29,910 bases of DNA from a virus. Below are positions 1 to 6,626 of this stretch, one piece after another. The stretch is from IMG/VR virus record IMGVR_UViG_3300042563_002292, positions 1 to 29,910 of that record; one strand, written 5' to 3'. The position numbers and the translations under genes were made by a program. Positions within the stretch are counted from its first letter, which is position 1, and each line of letters starts with the position of its first letter. Below the pieces are notes generated by a model. The model saw only the letters and a list, made by a program, of their open reading frames with translations. It had not been told where the DNA came from and did no database searches.

Positions 1-15
1 TCCGTGTCGATGTGA
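1..15 (+). CDS. 3' end of an upstream gene (partial)
   Basis: The first five codons read S-V-S-M-stop and overlap the next start codon in a GTGA arrangement. The same 4-base stop/start overlap recurs at 209, 753, 1714 and 5920, so this is probably the tail end of a gene of the same operon that begins outside the window. Nothing can be said about its product. Confidence 0.35.
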   Translation, partial: SVSM

Positions 16-212
16 GTGAACTACACGCACAGTTCAACCGAGCATTGTTCGATGATACTATTGCCGAGAACGCCCGCCTCAAGGCCGAGGTCGAGCGGCT
101 GACCAAGGCCGGGGATGCGATGGTTGATATGGTTGACTGGGAAGTGCCTTACGAACGCCGCAAGAAGCTAGAAGCCGACTGGAACGCCGCCAAGGAGGGC
201 AAGCAGTCGTGA
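12..212 (+). CDS. Small coiled-coil protein of unknown function
   Basis: A 66-residue acidic and basic protein with a GTG start inside a GTGA overlap with the preceding stop codon. Residues about 18-35 (IAENARLKAEVERLTKAG) form a heptad-like, leucine-containing helix, so a short coiled coil is likely. Proteins of this type are common in phage early operons, often in tandem; the next gene has a similar ENERLK helix and could be a distant duplicate. Its stop overlaps the next GTG start by 4 bases, which supports translational coupling. No catalytic motif is visible and I assign no function. Confidence 0.6.
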   Translation: MSELHAQFNRALFDDTIAENARLKAEVERLTKAGDAMVDMVDWEVPYERRKKLEADWNAAKEGKQS

Positions 213-502
213 GCGATATGTACCAAGACCTCTTTGAGAAGATCCTTGTCCTGGAGTCCGAGAACGAGCGCCTCAAGACCGAACTCAAGTTCGCCGAGCA
301 TCGGATGATCTCCCTAGCCGAGGCGCTGGCTGACACCCGGCTAGGCTTCCAGAAGGAGATTGAAGTCCTAAAGGAAGGTCGTACCAATCCTAAGCGTGAC
401 CAAGCCACGATTCAAAAGGATAACAAAGGAAAACCTTCCCGACCTGGAAGAGAGGGCAAGATCACTAGGGATAAGCCTAAAAAAAGCGGAGGAGCTTATT
501 AA
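209..502 (+). CDS. Coiled-coil protein of unknown function, possible frameshifted C-terminus
   Basis: GTG start in a GTGA overlap. The first about 62 residues are a continuous predicted helix with leucine heptads (ILVLESENERLKTELK), resembling the helix in the gene before it. From about residue 63 the sequence turns into a low-complexity basic tail rich in K, G, P and R. That tail is read from DNA that also encodes the much more natural-looking product starting at 396. One frame over there is a TAA at 391-393, two bases before the 396 start. A one-base slip or sequence error near 380 may therefore have removed the original stop. Function unknown. Confidence 0.5.
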   Translation: MSDMYQDLFEKILVLESENERLKTELKFAEHRMISLAEALADTRLGFQKEIEVLKEGRTNPKRDQATIQKDNKGKPSRPGREGKITRDKPKKSGGAY

Positions 503-641
503 TGTCCCAACCTTCATCTGCCCAGAACCCAAGCCGGGAGAGCGCCGTATCCAACCGAAAGACCGACGGATTACCGGCCTTAGGGAGGGCGATAATGGCA
601 GCAAAAAAGGGCAATCACTCATTCGTGATGATGAGCCTTGA
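396..641 (+). CDS. Small protein of unknown function
   Basis: An 81-residue frame with a GTG start and a weak purine-rich AAGGAAGG about 16 bases upstream. It overlaps the end of the preceding frame by 107 bases. The composition looks like a real protein: an amphipathic helix (LEERARSLGISLKKAEELI) followed by a charged segment (PGERRIQPKDRRITG). By contrast the overlapping tail of the 209 frame is low complexity. It also overlaps the next small gene by 47 bases. I do not recognise the family. The helix could be a small DNA-binding or partner-binding element, but that is inference. Confidence 0.5.
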   Translation: MTKPRFKRITKENLPDLEERARSLGISLKKAEELINVPTFICPEPKPGERRIQPKDRRITGLREGDNGSKKGQSLIRDDEP

Positions 642-756
642 GGCCGCCTTGGCTATTCACGCTATCACCAAAGTTATCCACAAGAACGCCTACCAGCGCG
701 CCTACCAGAAGCGATACCGGGCATTTAAGAAGACTAGACTCAAGGCTAGGGTATGA
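595..756 (+). CDS. Very small basic protein of unknown function
   Basis: A 53-residue frame chosen at the ATG at 595 rather than the longer in-frame start at 502, because AGGGAGG lies at 582-588, an excellent ribosome-binding site at correct spacing. The N-terminal half (residues about 9-26) is hydrophobic and helical (FVMMSLEAALAIHAI), and the C-terminal half is strongly basic with Tyr-Gln-Arg repeats (AYQRAYQKRYRAFKKTR). It could be a small membrane-associated or nucleic-acid-binding peptide. Its stop overlaps the ATG of the metallophosphoesterase in ATGA, so the two are likely coupled. Confidence 0.55.
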   Translation: MAAKKGNHSFVMMSLEAALAIHAITKVIHKNAYQRAYQKRYRAFKKTRLKARV

Positions 757-1502
757 AACAAGTTTCCCAAGGCTCTGGTCTACGGCGGTTTATGGTCGTA
801 GGCTGTTCTCACGGGATCTACGCTGACCCAAAGGCGGTCAAGGCGGTCTTGGACTTTAAGAAGTGGTTCAAGCCCCACACGGTCGGGCATCTAGGCGACT
901 TCACCGATATGTCCGCCCATATGGGTGGATCATCCGGGGAAGGTGACGCCATCAAGCCAGACCTGGACGGTGGCTTGGACTTCCTGAAGGAGCTGGGCGT
1001 AAATTTCGTGATGGAAGGTAACCACGAAGTGCGCCTCCGTCGTGATCTACGCTCTAGCAACCAACTTCGCGTTCGGGCAGCCGAGACTTCCCTTGAGGCG
1101 ATTGAGGCTACCTGCCTTAAGCTCCACGCCCTATATGTCCCATACACCGGGGTATGGCAGGTATACAAGATTGCCAATTACACATTTACGCACGGAACCA
1201 TTTATAACGAGAATTCCGCAAGAGATATGGCCGAGATGTACGGTAACGTAATCTTCGCCCATACCCACAAGCCGATGCAACAGATAGGCCGGCGCATCGA
1301 TTCCCCGGTAGGTATGTCCGTCGGTACGCTGACCCGCCGGGGGGCTATGGATTATGCCAACACCAGGCGTTCTACGCTTGGCTGGGGGCAAGGATTCGTC
1401 TACGGTGAATATAACGACAACGCCCTATACCCATCTCTGCACATCCACGACAACGGCGAACAATGGCATCTCCCAAAAAATCTGAAGCACAGAAGCTCCT
1501 AG
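753..1502 (+). CDS. Calcineurin-type metallophosphoesterase
   Basis: A 249-residue member of the metallophosphoesterase superfamily, which uses two metal ions to cleave phosphomono- or phosphodiesters. The ordered metal-binding motifs are visible: GCSHG at residues 17-21, GDFTD at 48-52, GNHE at 89-92, a His in THGT at about 147 and AHTH at 169-172. The first motif normally reads D-x-H; here the Asp is replaced by Cys, while the other ligands are kept. Phage-encoded enzymes of this class are often placed with DNA metabolism genes and may act on nucleic acid ends or signalling nucleotides, but the substrate is not readable. The start overlaps the previous stop in ATGA. Confidence 0.85.
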   Translation: MKQVSQGSGLRRFMVVGCSHGIYADPKAVKAVLDFKKWFKPHTVGHLGDFTDMSAHMGGSSGEGDAIKPDLDGGLDFLKELGVNFVMEGNHEVRLRRDLRSSNQLRVRAAETSLEAIEATCLKLHALYVPYTGVWQVYKIANYTFTHGTIYNENSARDMAEMYGNVIFAHTHKPMQQIGRRIDSPVGMSVGTLTRRGAMDYANTRRSTLGWGQGFVYGEYNDNALYPSLHIHDNGEQWHLPKNLKHRSS

Positions 1503-1717
1503 ACAAGATTCACGAACAGTATCTTTCTGAGAAGCAGGAGATTCCTGAGGGATTTTATACAATAGCACAATGGAAGAAGATTTGGGGCGTTGCTCGATCT
1601 TCCGTTGAGCGCTACATAGATTTTGCCTTGAAGAATAAATTGATGGAAATGCGTCGTTTTAAGATTGTCACGAAAGGCAGATATTGCACGGTGGCTCACT
1701 ACAAAGCCACCAGATGA
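1463..1717 (+). CDS. Small helix-turn-helix or winged-helix protein
   Basis: An 84-residue protein whose start lies inside the 3' end of the metallophosphoesterase gene (40-base overlap). Residues about 31-60 (FYTIAQWKKIWGVARSSVER) look like a helix-turn-helix with the conserved pattern of a recognition helix after GVARSSV. It is followed by a short basic segment that could be a wing (KIVTKGRYCTV). It probably binds DNA as a small regulator or replication accessory; no specific family is recognised. Its TGA stop overlaps the chosen ATG of the methyltransferase. Confidence 0.6.
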   Translation: MASPKKSEAQKLLDKIHEQYLSEKQEIPEGFYTIAQWKKIWGVARSSVERYIDFALKNKLMEMRRFKIVTKGRYCTVAHYKATR

Positions 1718-3672
1718 ATCCTATTTGTTTTAAAATCCGTGGGGGCGTAGAGCGTGAAGACGGCTCGCGAGGCTCAACCAACATCGGCAAGATGGCCGGT
1801 AAGGGATACCTTGGCAGCGAGAATAAATCCTTCACCGTACTAGCCACGCAAGATCAATACCTTTTTGCTGGACAAGGAAATAACAAGTCCACATACAACT
1901 CAACGACGCCACCAATGACCACGAAGAAAATGAAGTACCTATCGCTATTCAGCGGTATCGAAGCAGCCAGCGCCGCCTGGCATCCCCTCGGCTGGGAGCC
2001 TGTTGGTTTCGCCGAGATTGAACCTTTTCCTTCAGCCGTGCTGAAGCACCGTTTTCCCAACACACCCAACTATGGCGACATCACAAAATGGAAAGAATGG
2101 AATCTCACCCCCGGATCAGTTGACATTGTTTGCGCAGGAAGCCCCTGCCAGGCCTTCAGCGTCGCAGGTCTGCGGAAAGGATTGGACGATCCTCGTGGCA
2201 ACTTGGCACTCGTCACCCTCGGACTTGTTGAACACCTTCAACCCAAATGGTTCCTTTGGGAAAATGTCCCCGGAGTGCTTACAAGTAACGGAGGAAGAGA
2301 TTTTGCTGCCCTCATCACGGCATTGGGGAACATCGGGTATGGGTGGGCATACCGAGTCCTGGACGCTCAACACTTCGGAGTACCTCAACGGAGGCGACGA
2401 GTGTGGCTCGTCGCTACGCGAGGTGCTGCAAACTGGCCCCTTGCCGCAGCAGTACTATTTGACTCCGAAAGCTTGCGCTGGAATCCTCAAAAGGGCATCA
2501 AGGCGAGGAAAAGAGTTGCCGGATCTCCTGCGTCGAGCGCTGGAGGAGTCGGCAGCGAAGTTACCGCCTACGGAAGCAAGTCTCAGCCCGGAGTAGCCAA
2601 CACCCTTGAGACCACCTGCCACGACTACAGCCGTGCGGATGGTTTTAATATGGTCACCGAGCCTGTCGCCTTCCGCAAGTCAACCCGCGCCCAGTCTTCG
2701 GAACACCCGGAGACTTGGGTGGATGACGGCAAGGCTAACACGCTGAATGTCCACGACCAAGGGGATGTTCACACGACACACGCCGTGGTTGAACCTGTGA
2801 ACCCACAAGGCGTTGATCTTTACAATCAGACCATCACAGGCGACATTCACGTCCCGCTTCGGCCGGCCGGCGGTCACGGCGCACCAGCAGCCCTTGTCCA
2901 ACCCCAGGCATTCACGGTAAGGGAGGACAGTAAGAATGATACCTTTCACGCCAAACCTGTGGATGTCGCTTTGTGCGTCAACGCCCTGCAGCCTAGCCCG
3001 CAGTCCCAACACGCACAGAATTTTGTCGTACATTGTGCTGAAACGGCTCCGACGGTTACCCAGTCTGGCCCTCCGTTCTCCCGAACCGGGAACTCTCGCG
3101 TCGAGTCCGAGGCTATGGTAGTAACCGGGGAAGACCCTGTCACCTTTCAGCCTGGTAACCTTCGTCGCCACGCTGGCGCTGAACCCAACACGGAGGCTAC
3201 CACCACCCTCAAGGCTTCGTCCGGCGATCAGATGCCACACGTAGCCTATTCTTTCCGACCGAACGGCATTAGGATTGGCGATGGCATCAAGCTGGGAGAG
3301 GTTGCCGGAACCGTTATGGCTAACAGCAAGTCCGGCGATGCCGAGACCCATATACTGGCTCTTGATACTTATAATCAAAGCGTATCGATTACAAATCAAG
3401 CTCTTTCATCTTCGGCTTCAGATGTTAATCATTACGGAGCTGTATTTAATTCAACTATGATGGCGGTGCGTAGGCTCACACCTACCGAGTGTTTACGTTT
3501 GCAGGGCTTCCCTGACGGCTGGACGCAGATTCCTTGGAAGGGTAAGCCGGCCTCCGACTGCCCCGATGGCCCACAGTACAAGGCTATCGGAAACTCCTGG
3601 GCCGTGCCGTGCGCTCGGTGGATTGGTGAACGCATTGCAGAGGTCGAGCAAATCACCAATGGCGAAGCGTAA
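1714..3672 (+). CDS. C5 cytosine DNA methyltransferase, phage type with long variable insert
   Basis: Transfers a methyl group from SAM to C5 of cytosine in DNA. Counting from the ATG at 1714 (652 residues, chosen for the ATGA overlap) the motifs are: motif I LSLFSGIEA at about 76-84, catalytic SPCQ with Cys145, ENV at 183-185, QRRRRV at 225-230, motif IX near RRLTPTECLRLQGFPDGW and motif X YKAIGNSW close to the end. Between motifs VIII and IX lies an insert of about 300 residues of Gly/Ser/Thr-rich loosely repeated text (repeated A-x-T-L and V-A-Y/F units), which replaces the usual target recognition domain and is typical of phage members. Odd points are about 70 residues ahead of the usual MKYLSLFSGIEA start, and a second frame overprinted at 2072-2596. 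It could start instead at 1915 or 1930. Probable role: protection of phage DNA. Confidence 0.9.
   Translation: MNPICFKIRGGVEREDGSRGSTNIGKMAGKGYLGSENKSFTVLATQDQYLFAGQGNNKSTYNSTTPPMTTKKMKYLSLFSGIEAASAAWHPLGWEPVGFAEIEPFPSAVLKHRFPNTPNYGDITKWKEWNLTPGSVDIVCAGSPCQAFSVAGLRKGLDDPRGNLALVTLGLVEHLQPKWFLWENVPGVLTSNGGRDFAALITALGNIGYGWAYRVLDAQHFGVPQRRRRVWLVATRGAANWPLAAAVLFDSESLRWNPQKGIKARKRVAGSPASSAGGVGSEVTAYGSKSQPGVANTLETTCHDYSRADGFNMVTEPVAFRKSTRAQSSEHPETWVDDGKANTLNVHDQGDVHTTHAVVEPVNPQGVDLYNQTITGDIHVPLRPAGGHGAPAALVQPQAFTVREDSKNDTFHAKPVDVALCVNALQPSPQSQHAQNFVVHCAETAPTVTQSGPPFSRTGNSRVESEAMVVTGEDPVTFQPGNLRRHAGAEPNTEATTTLKASSGDQMPHVAYSFRPNGIRIGDGIKLGEVAGTVMANSKSGDAETHILALDTYNQSVSITNQALSSSASDVNHYGAVFNSTMMAVRRLTPTECLRLQGFPDGWTQIPWKGKPASDCPDGPQYKAIGNSWAVPCARWIGERIAEVEQITNGEA
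2072..2596 (+). CDS. Overprinted frame inside the methyltransferase gene
   Basis: A 174-residue open frame, +1 relative to the methyltransferase, covering the part of that gene from just after motif III to the end of motif VIII. Its C-terminal part reads like a real conserved domain, not shadow text: LPQQYYLTPKACAGILKRA followed by SRRGKELPDLLRRALE (residues about 124-159). From memory, phage proteins with a YYLSxxACxGILRRAxxRGKxLP signature are annotated as separate hypothetical proteins beside or within C5 methyltransferase genes, so the frame looks selected in both readings. An ATG at 2072 starts it without a clear Shine-Dalgarno. Function unknown. If not translated, the alternative is that the signature is forced by methyltransferase codons, which is hard to square with its conservation. 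Confidence 0.5.
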   Translation: MATSQNGKNGISPPDQLTLFAQEAPARPSASQVCGKDWTILVATWHSSPSDLLNTFNPNGSFGKMSPECLQVTEEEILLPSSRHWGTSGMGGHTESWTLNTSEYLNGGDECGSSLREVLQTGPLPQQYYLTPKACAGILKRASRRGKELPDLLRRALEESAAKLPPTEASLSPE

Positions 3673-3913
3673 GGTACAACTAGAGCCAAAAGAGATATTC
3701 AAGACGGCCATCGTCGGAAAGACTGACGATGGTCATCTGCTTTATTCTTATTACAGACTTATCTACTGCGTGATTGAGATCAATGATTTTAGTCCATTTG
3801 ATGCAAAGCAATGGGTTGACTATAATATTATGCCGATGTGTGAAGAGAGATGGTTCGGCGTAACATTCAATAAAAGATACGCTCGTAAAGGCTTGAACTT
3901 CTTCGAGGAGTAA
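3659..3913 (+). CDS. Small protein of unknown function
   Basis: An 84-residue protein; the ATG at 3659 overlaps the last codons of the methyltransferase (GGCGAAGCG region) and is preferred over the longer in-frame start at 3566, whose extra residues only mirror the methyltransferase C-terminus. The product begins with a basic segment (MAKRKVQLEPKEIF), has a hydrophobic and aromatic core (LLYSYYRLIYCVIEI) and ends with a basic stretch. No domain is recognised. Its position between the methyltransferase and the primase-helicase suggests a DNA metabolism accessory role, which is inference only. Confidence 0.6.
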   Translation: MAKRKVQLEPKEIFKTAIVGKTDDGHLLYSYYRLIYCVIEINDFSPFDAKQWVDYNIMPMCEERWFGVTFNKRYARKGLNFFEE

Positions 3914-3934
3914 TCAGATAAGCAAACCACAACA

Positions 3935-5923
3935 ATGACCGCCTCTGACAGAATCAAAGGTGCGAGGAACTATCTCGCCAAACTTCCACCAGCGGTATCC
4001 GGGCAAGGCGGACACCCAGCGACCTATCGGGCAGCCAGCATTCTGGCGCACGGATTTGAACTGGGATGGGACGACGCCTGGGCATTGCTTCAGGAATGGA
4101 ATATGTCCCATTGCTCACCTCCTTGGGGCGAGAAGGATCTTCGTCACAAGCTGAACGATGCCTACGTCAAGCCCCACGAACGCCCGAAGGGTTGGCTGTC
4201 CGGGCGTGAGCGAGCGGTAGGCTCTAATGGAAGGATGATGTTCGACCCGAAGAGAATTGCCGAGGTTGCATTTGGCTCCGTGTCGATGACGACCGCCGAC
4301 CTTCTGCTGGCTGCCTTCAAGGACGACGAGGTGGTCTGCATCACGAACGAGGCCGGTCAGAATGAAGACGGCAAGTACTTCCCGGCGTCAAAGGGTAACT
4401 TTCTCACGCGCGCCGAGTGGATCAAGCGGTTCTTCGGCCCTGACGCCAAGGGTAAGTCCTATTACGAAAGCGAAGATCAGGGAGCCTGGCTCCGCATCAA
4501 TCCGTTCAAGCCGGACGACTTCACCGGGACGGACACATCGGTGTCTTCATATCGCCACGTCTTGGTCGAGTTCGACAAGAAGAACAGGGAGGAGCAGATT
4601 GCTATCTTCCACCAGTCCAATCTTCCCATCACGGCGCTCATCGACTCCGGCGGTAAGTCCGTCCACGCTTGGGTTCGGGTGGATGCCGAGACCAAGGAGC
4701 AATGGGAGGAACGCCGTAATACGGTGTATGACTTCCTTGGAGATCACGAACCAGACCCCCAGAATAAAAACCCATCCCGCTGGTCTCGCCTAGGCGGGGT
4801 GATGCGTGGAGAGAAAGAGCAGAAGGTTCTGGCGCTCAAGGTCGGTGCGGAGGACTGGGACGCTTGGGTAATCTGGCGTGACGGTCACGACCTGCCCGAC
4901 GAGCTGCGAACGGACTTCCTTGAGACCTACGACACCCAGCACGACCCGAACCACGTCATCGGTCACGGACGCTGGCTGTGCCGTGGGGGTAGCCTTCTTA
5001 TCACCGGCCAGTCTGGTATCGGTAAGTCTTCCTTCACGATGCAGACCGCCTGTTCTTGGGCGCTAGGTCGTGAACTATTCGGCATCCCGGTGAAGCGCGC
5101 CCTCAAGGTCGGCGTCATCCAGGCTGAGTGCGATGTCGGCGACCTTGCCGAGTCCTATCAAGGGGTGACCTCTGCTATGAACTTGTCCAAGGATGACAAG
5201 GCGCTCCTGCGTGAGAACCTCCGCTTCTTCACCGAGACCACCAAGACCGGGAAGGACTTCGCAGACCTCGTCCGCAAGATTGTGGTTCGGATGCAACTTG
5301 ATGTCATCTTCTGCGATCCGCTGCTCTCCTATGTCGGCGGTGACCTATCCAAGCAGGAGGTGGCTTCCCATTTCCTCCGCAACCTTATCCAGCCCATCCT
5401 CAAGGACACCGGGTGCATCATCGTTTTCACCCACCACGAAGGTAAGCCGAAGCCCAAGGAGGTCACGGAGGGGCAGACTATCAGCGATATGGCATATTCC
5501 GGGCTTGGGAGTTCCGAACTCGTAAACTGGGCCAGAGCGATTATCAACGTCCGCCGGGAGTCCAAGGACTATCCCATCTTCTCGTTCAACCTTACCAAGC
5601 GTGGCAAGTTGGCGGGGATGCGGATGCCGGACGGCAAGCCTACCCTGTCCATCAAGTTGCGCCACGCCGAGGGCAAGGTGCTGTGGGAGGTCGCACCCCT
5701 GTCCTCCAAGTTTGAACTCCTCAAGGTCGGGGAGCAGTACGCCCACTTCGCCTCCAAGCCGTCCACCAGCCGGGGGGCGCTGATCAAGGAGCTGGAGACC
5801 GACTATGGTCTGAACCAAGACCAGGCACAGGCGGTCATCAAGGCTATGGTCACCAATGGCATCCTTACGCCTAAAAAGGTGGGAGCGACCCTGTTTTACT
5901 CTGGAACGACCCCCTCAGAATGA
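3935..5923 (+). CDS. Primase-polymerase/RepA-type helicase fusion
   Basis: A 662-residue multidomain replication protein. Residues 1-80 form a small helical domain (AVSGQGGHPATYRAA and PPWGEKDLRHKL) often found at the front of phage and mobile-element primases. Residues about 205-295 resemble the archaeo-eukaryotic primase fold: VEFD at 211-214, SGGKSVHAWVRVD at 238-250 with the S-x-H motif, and PSRWSRLGGVMRG at 280-292. Residues about 345-600 are a RecA-like ATPase of the RepA/DnaB-related class: Walker A GQSGIGKSS at 358-366, Walker B LDVIFCDP at 455-462 and THHEGK at 499-504. The last 60 residues look like a winged helix. It likely primes and unwinds phage DNA. The usual first acidic residue of the primase motif is Glu here instead of Asp. 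Confidence 0.85.
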   Translation: MTASDRIKGARNYLAKLPPAVSGQGGHPATYRAASILAHGFELGWDDAWALLQEWNMSHCSPPWGEKDLRHKLNDAYVKPHERPKGWLSGRERAVGSNGRMMFDPKRIAEVAFGSVSMTTADLLLAAFKDDEVVCITNEAGQNEDGKYFPASKGNFLTRAEWIKRFFGPDAKGKSYYESEDQGAWLRINPFKPDDFTGTDTSVSSYRHVLVEFDKKNREEQIAIFHQSNLPITALIDSGGKSVHAWVRVDAETKEQWEERRNTVYDFLGDHEPDPQNKNPSRWSRLGGVMRGEKEQKVLALKVGAEDWDAWVIWRDGHDLPDELRTDFLETYDTQHDPNHVIGHGRWLCRGGSLLITGQSGIGKSSFTMQTACSWALGRELFGIPVKRALKVGVIQAECDVGDLAESYQGVTSAMNLSKDDKALLRENLRFFTETTKTGKDFADLVRKIVVRMQLDVIFCDPLLSYVGGDLSKQEVASHFLRNLIQPILKDTGCIIVFTHHEGKPKPKEVTEGQTISDMAYSGLGSSELVNWARAIINVRRESKDYPIFSFNLTKRGKLAGMRMPDGKPTLSIKLRHAEGKVLWEVAPLSSKFELLKVGEQYAHFASKPSTSRGALIKELETDYGLNQDQAQAVIKAMVTNGILTPKKVGATLFYSGTTPSE

Positions 5924-5965
5924 CAAAAACCGACCGCCAAGGCGTTTTGGTAGACTGGTTGGTAT

Positions 5966-6292
5966 CTACCTATTCCCCTTTTGCCCCCAAAGTCGCCAAG
6001 CCAGCGCTGACCCCATCATCAGCGAAGCCACGACGAGGGCAACGGCGATGTCGCGCGAAGTCTGGAGGGCAAGCGTCGCCTCCGAGAGCTGACGCTCGGT
6101 CTTGAGGTCGTCAGACTTGATACCGCTATCGGTGATTAGCATAACCATCGCCTCTGTCGATGCGAAGGCGTTGAGAACCCCATTGACCACCCAAGCGGTG
6201 TAAAGGGCGCAGACCGAAGCCAGAACTAGGATAGCCCCAACGGCGAACAGAAGATTGTTATCTCCGTTTGGATTTGGTTTTTCGTTTCCCAT
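5966..6292 (-). CDS. Small membrane protein with two transmembrane helices
   Basis: A 108-residue protein starting at MGNEKPNPNGDN; a longer upstream extension is possible but overlaps the holin-like gene fully. Two hydrophobic stretches are clear: residues about 13-40 (LLFAVGAILVLASVCALYTA) and about 83-102 (IAVALVVASLMMGSALAW), separated by a charged helical loop (KSDDLKTERQLSEA). It overlaps the holin-like gene by 35 bases and is the last gene of the leftward block, facing the replication operon. It may be a second holin, antiholin or other lysis accessory, from its position. No family is recognised. Confidence 0.6.
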   Translation of the reverse strand: MGNEKPNPNGDNNLLFAVGAILVLASVCALYTAWVVNGVLNAFASTEAMVMLITDSGIKSDDLKTERQLSEATLALQTSRDIAVALVVASLMMGSALAWRLWGQKGNR

Positions 6293-6626
6293 TAGTCTTT
6301 GTGACCGAGGCGATTTCCTTTTCGCCTCTGGCTTTGATGTAACGCAGTAAGTAGTCCAAGACTTCCGGGGCCGCGTAGCCGGAAGCACCGACGGCAGCAA
6401 AGCGGAGCGGGACAGATTGGATATGCTCGGTGACAGCCCAGCCCACAAAGGCAGCGGTGATGGCTGCCGCGAAGATGCGACGGATCACCCAGCCCGGACT
6501 GACTGGCTCGGTTGAGAGGAGAAGCCTGGCGACCATAGCTCCAGAGCCAAGCGCCGAAGCGATGACTCCGTCTTTGACCACCTGCTGGTAGTCGTCTGGA
6601 TTACTCGCCGGAGGAGGGGGGGACAT
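6258..6626 (-). CDS. Holin-like membrane protein
   Basis: A 122-residue protein (ATG at 6626; a longer start at 6656 is possible). The layout is short N-terminal linker, helix with GVIASALGSGAMVARLL, a transmembrane segment about residues 48-65 (IFAAAITAAFVGWAV), a second weakly hydrophobic helix (FAAVGASGYAAPEVL) and a strongly basic tail (KTNGKRKTKSKRR). Small, multi-helix and positively charged at the end, it matches the general build of LydA-like or HP1-like holins. It lies between a lipoprotein gene and another small membrane protein gene, as expected in a lysis cassette. Holins form membrane lesions that release the endolysin. Confidence 0.5.
   Translation of the reverse strand: MSPPPPASNPDDYQQVVKDGVIASALGSGAMVARLLLSTEPVSPGWVIRRIFAAAITAAFVGWAVTEHIQSVPLRFAAVGASGYAAPEVLDYLLRYIKARGEKEIASVTKTNGKRKTKSKRR

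Noticed and set aside
2680-3399. 239-codon minus-strand frame opposite the methyltransferase insert
   Set aside because: No start signal or recognisable domain, isolated on the wrong strand, and the opposite frame is a certain gene.
5924-5965. Possible terminator between the converging operons
   Set aside because: Only 4-bp stems with impossible or poor loops could be drawn (CGCC-AA-GGCG and CCAA/TTGG), although a T5 run is present on the minus strand.
5920-6105. 61-codon plus-strand frame after the primase-helicase with an ATGA overlap
   Set aside because: The overlap is attractive, but three quarters of it lies opposite the two-helix membrane protein and the text is Pro/Ser/Arg-rich shadow-like. 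A very short real peptide cannot be excluded.
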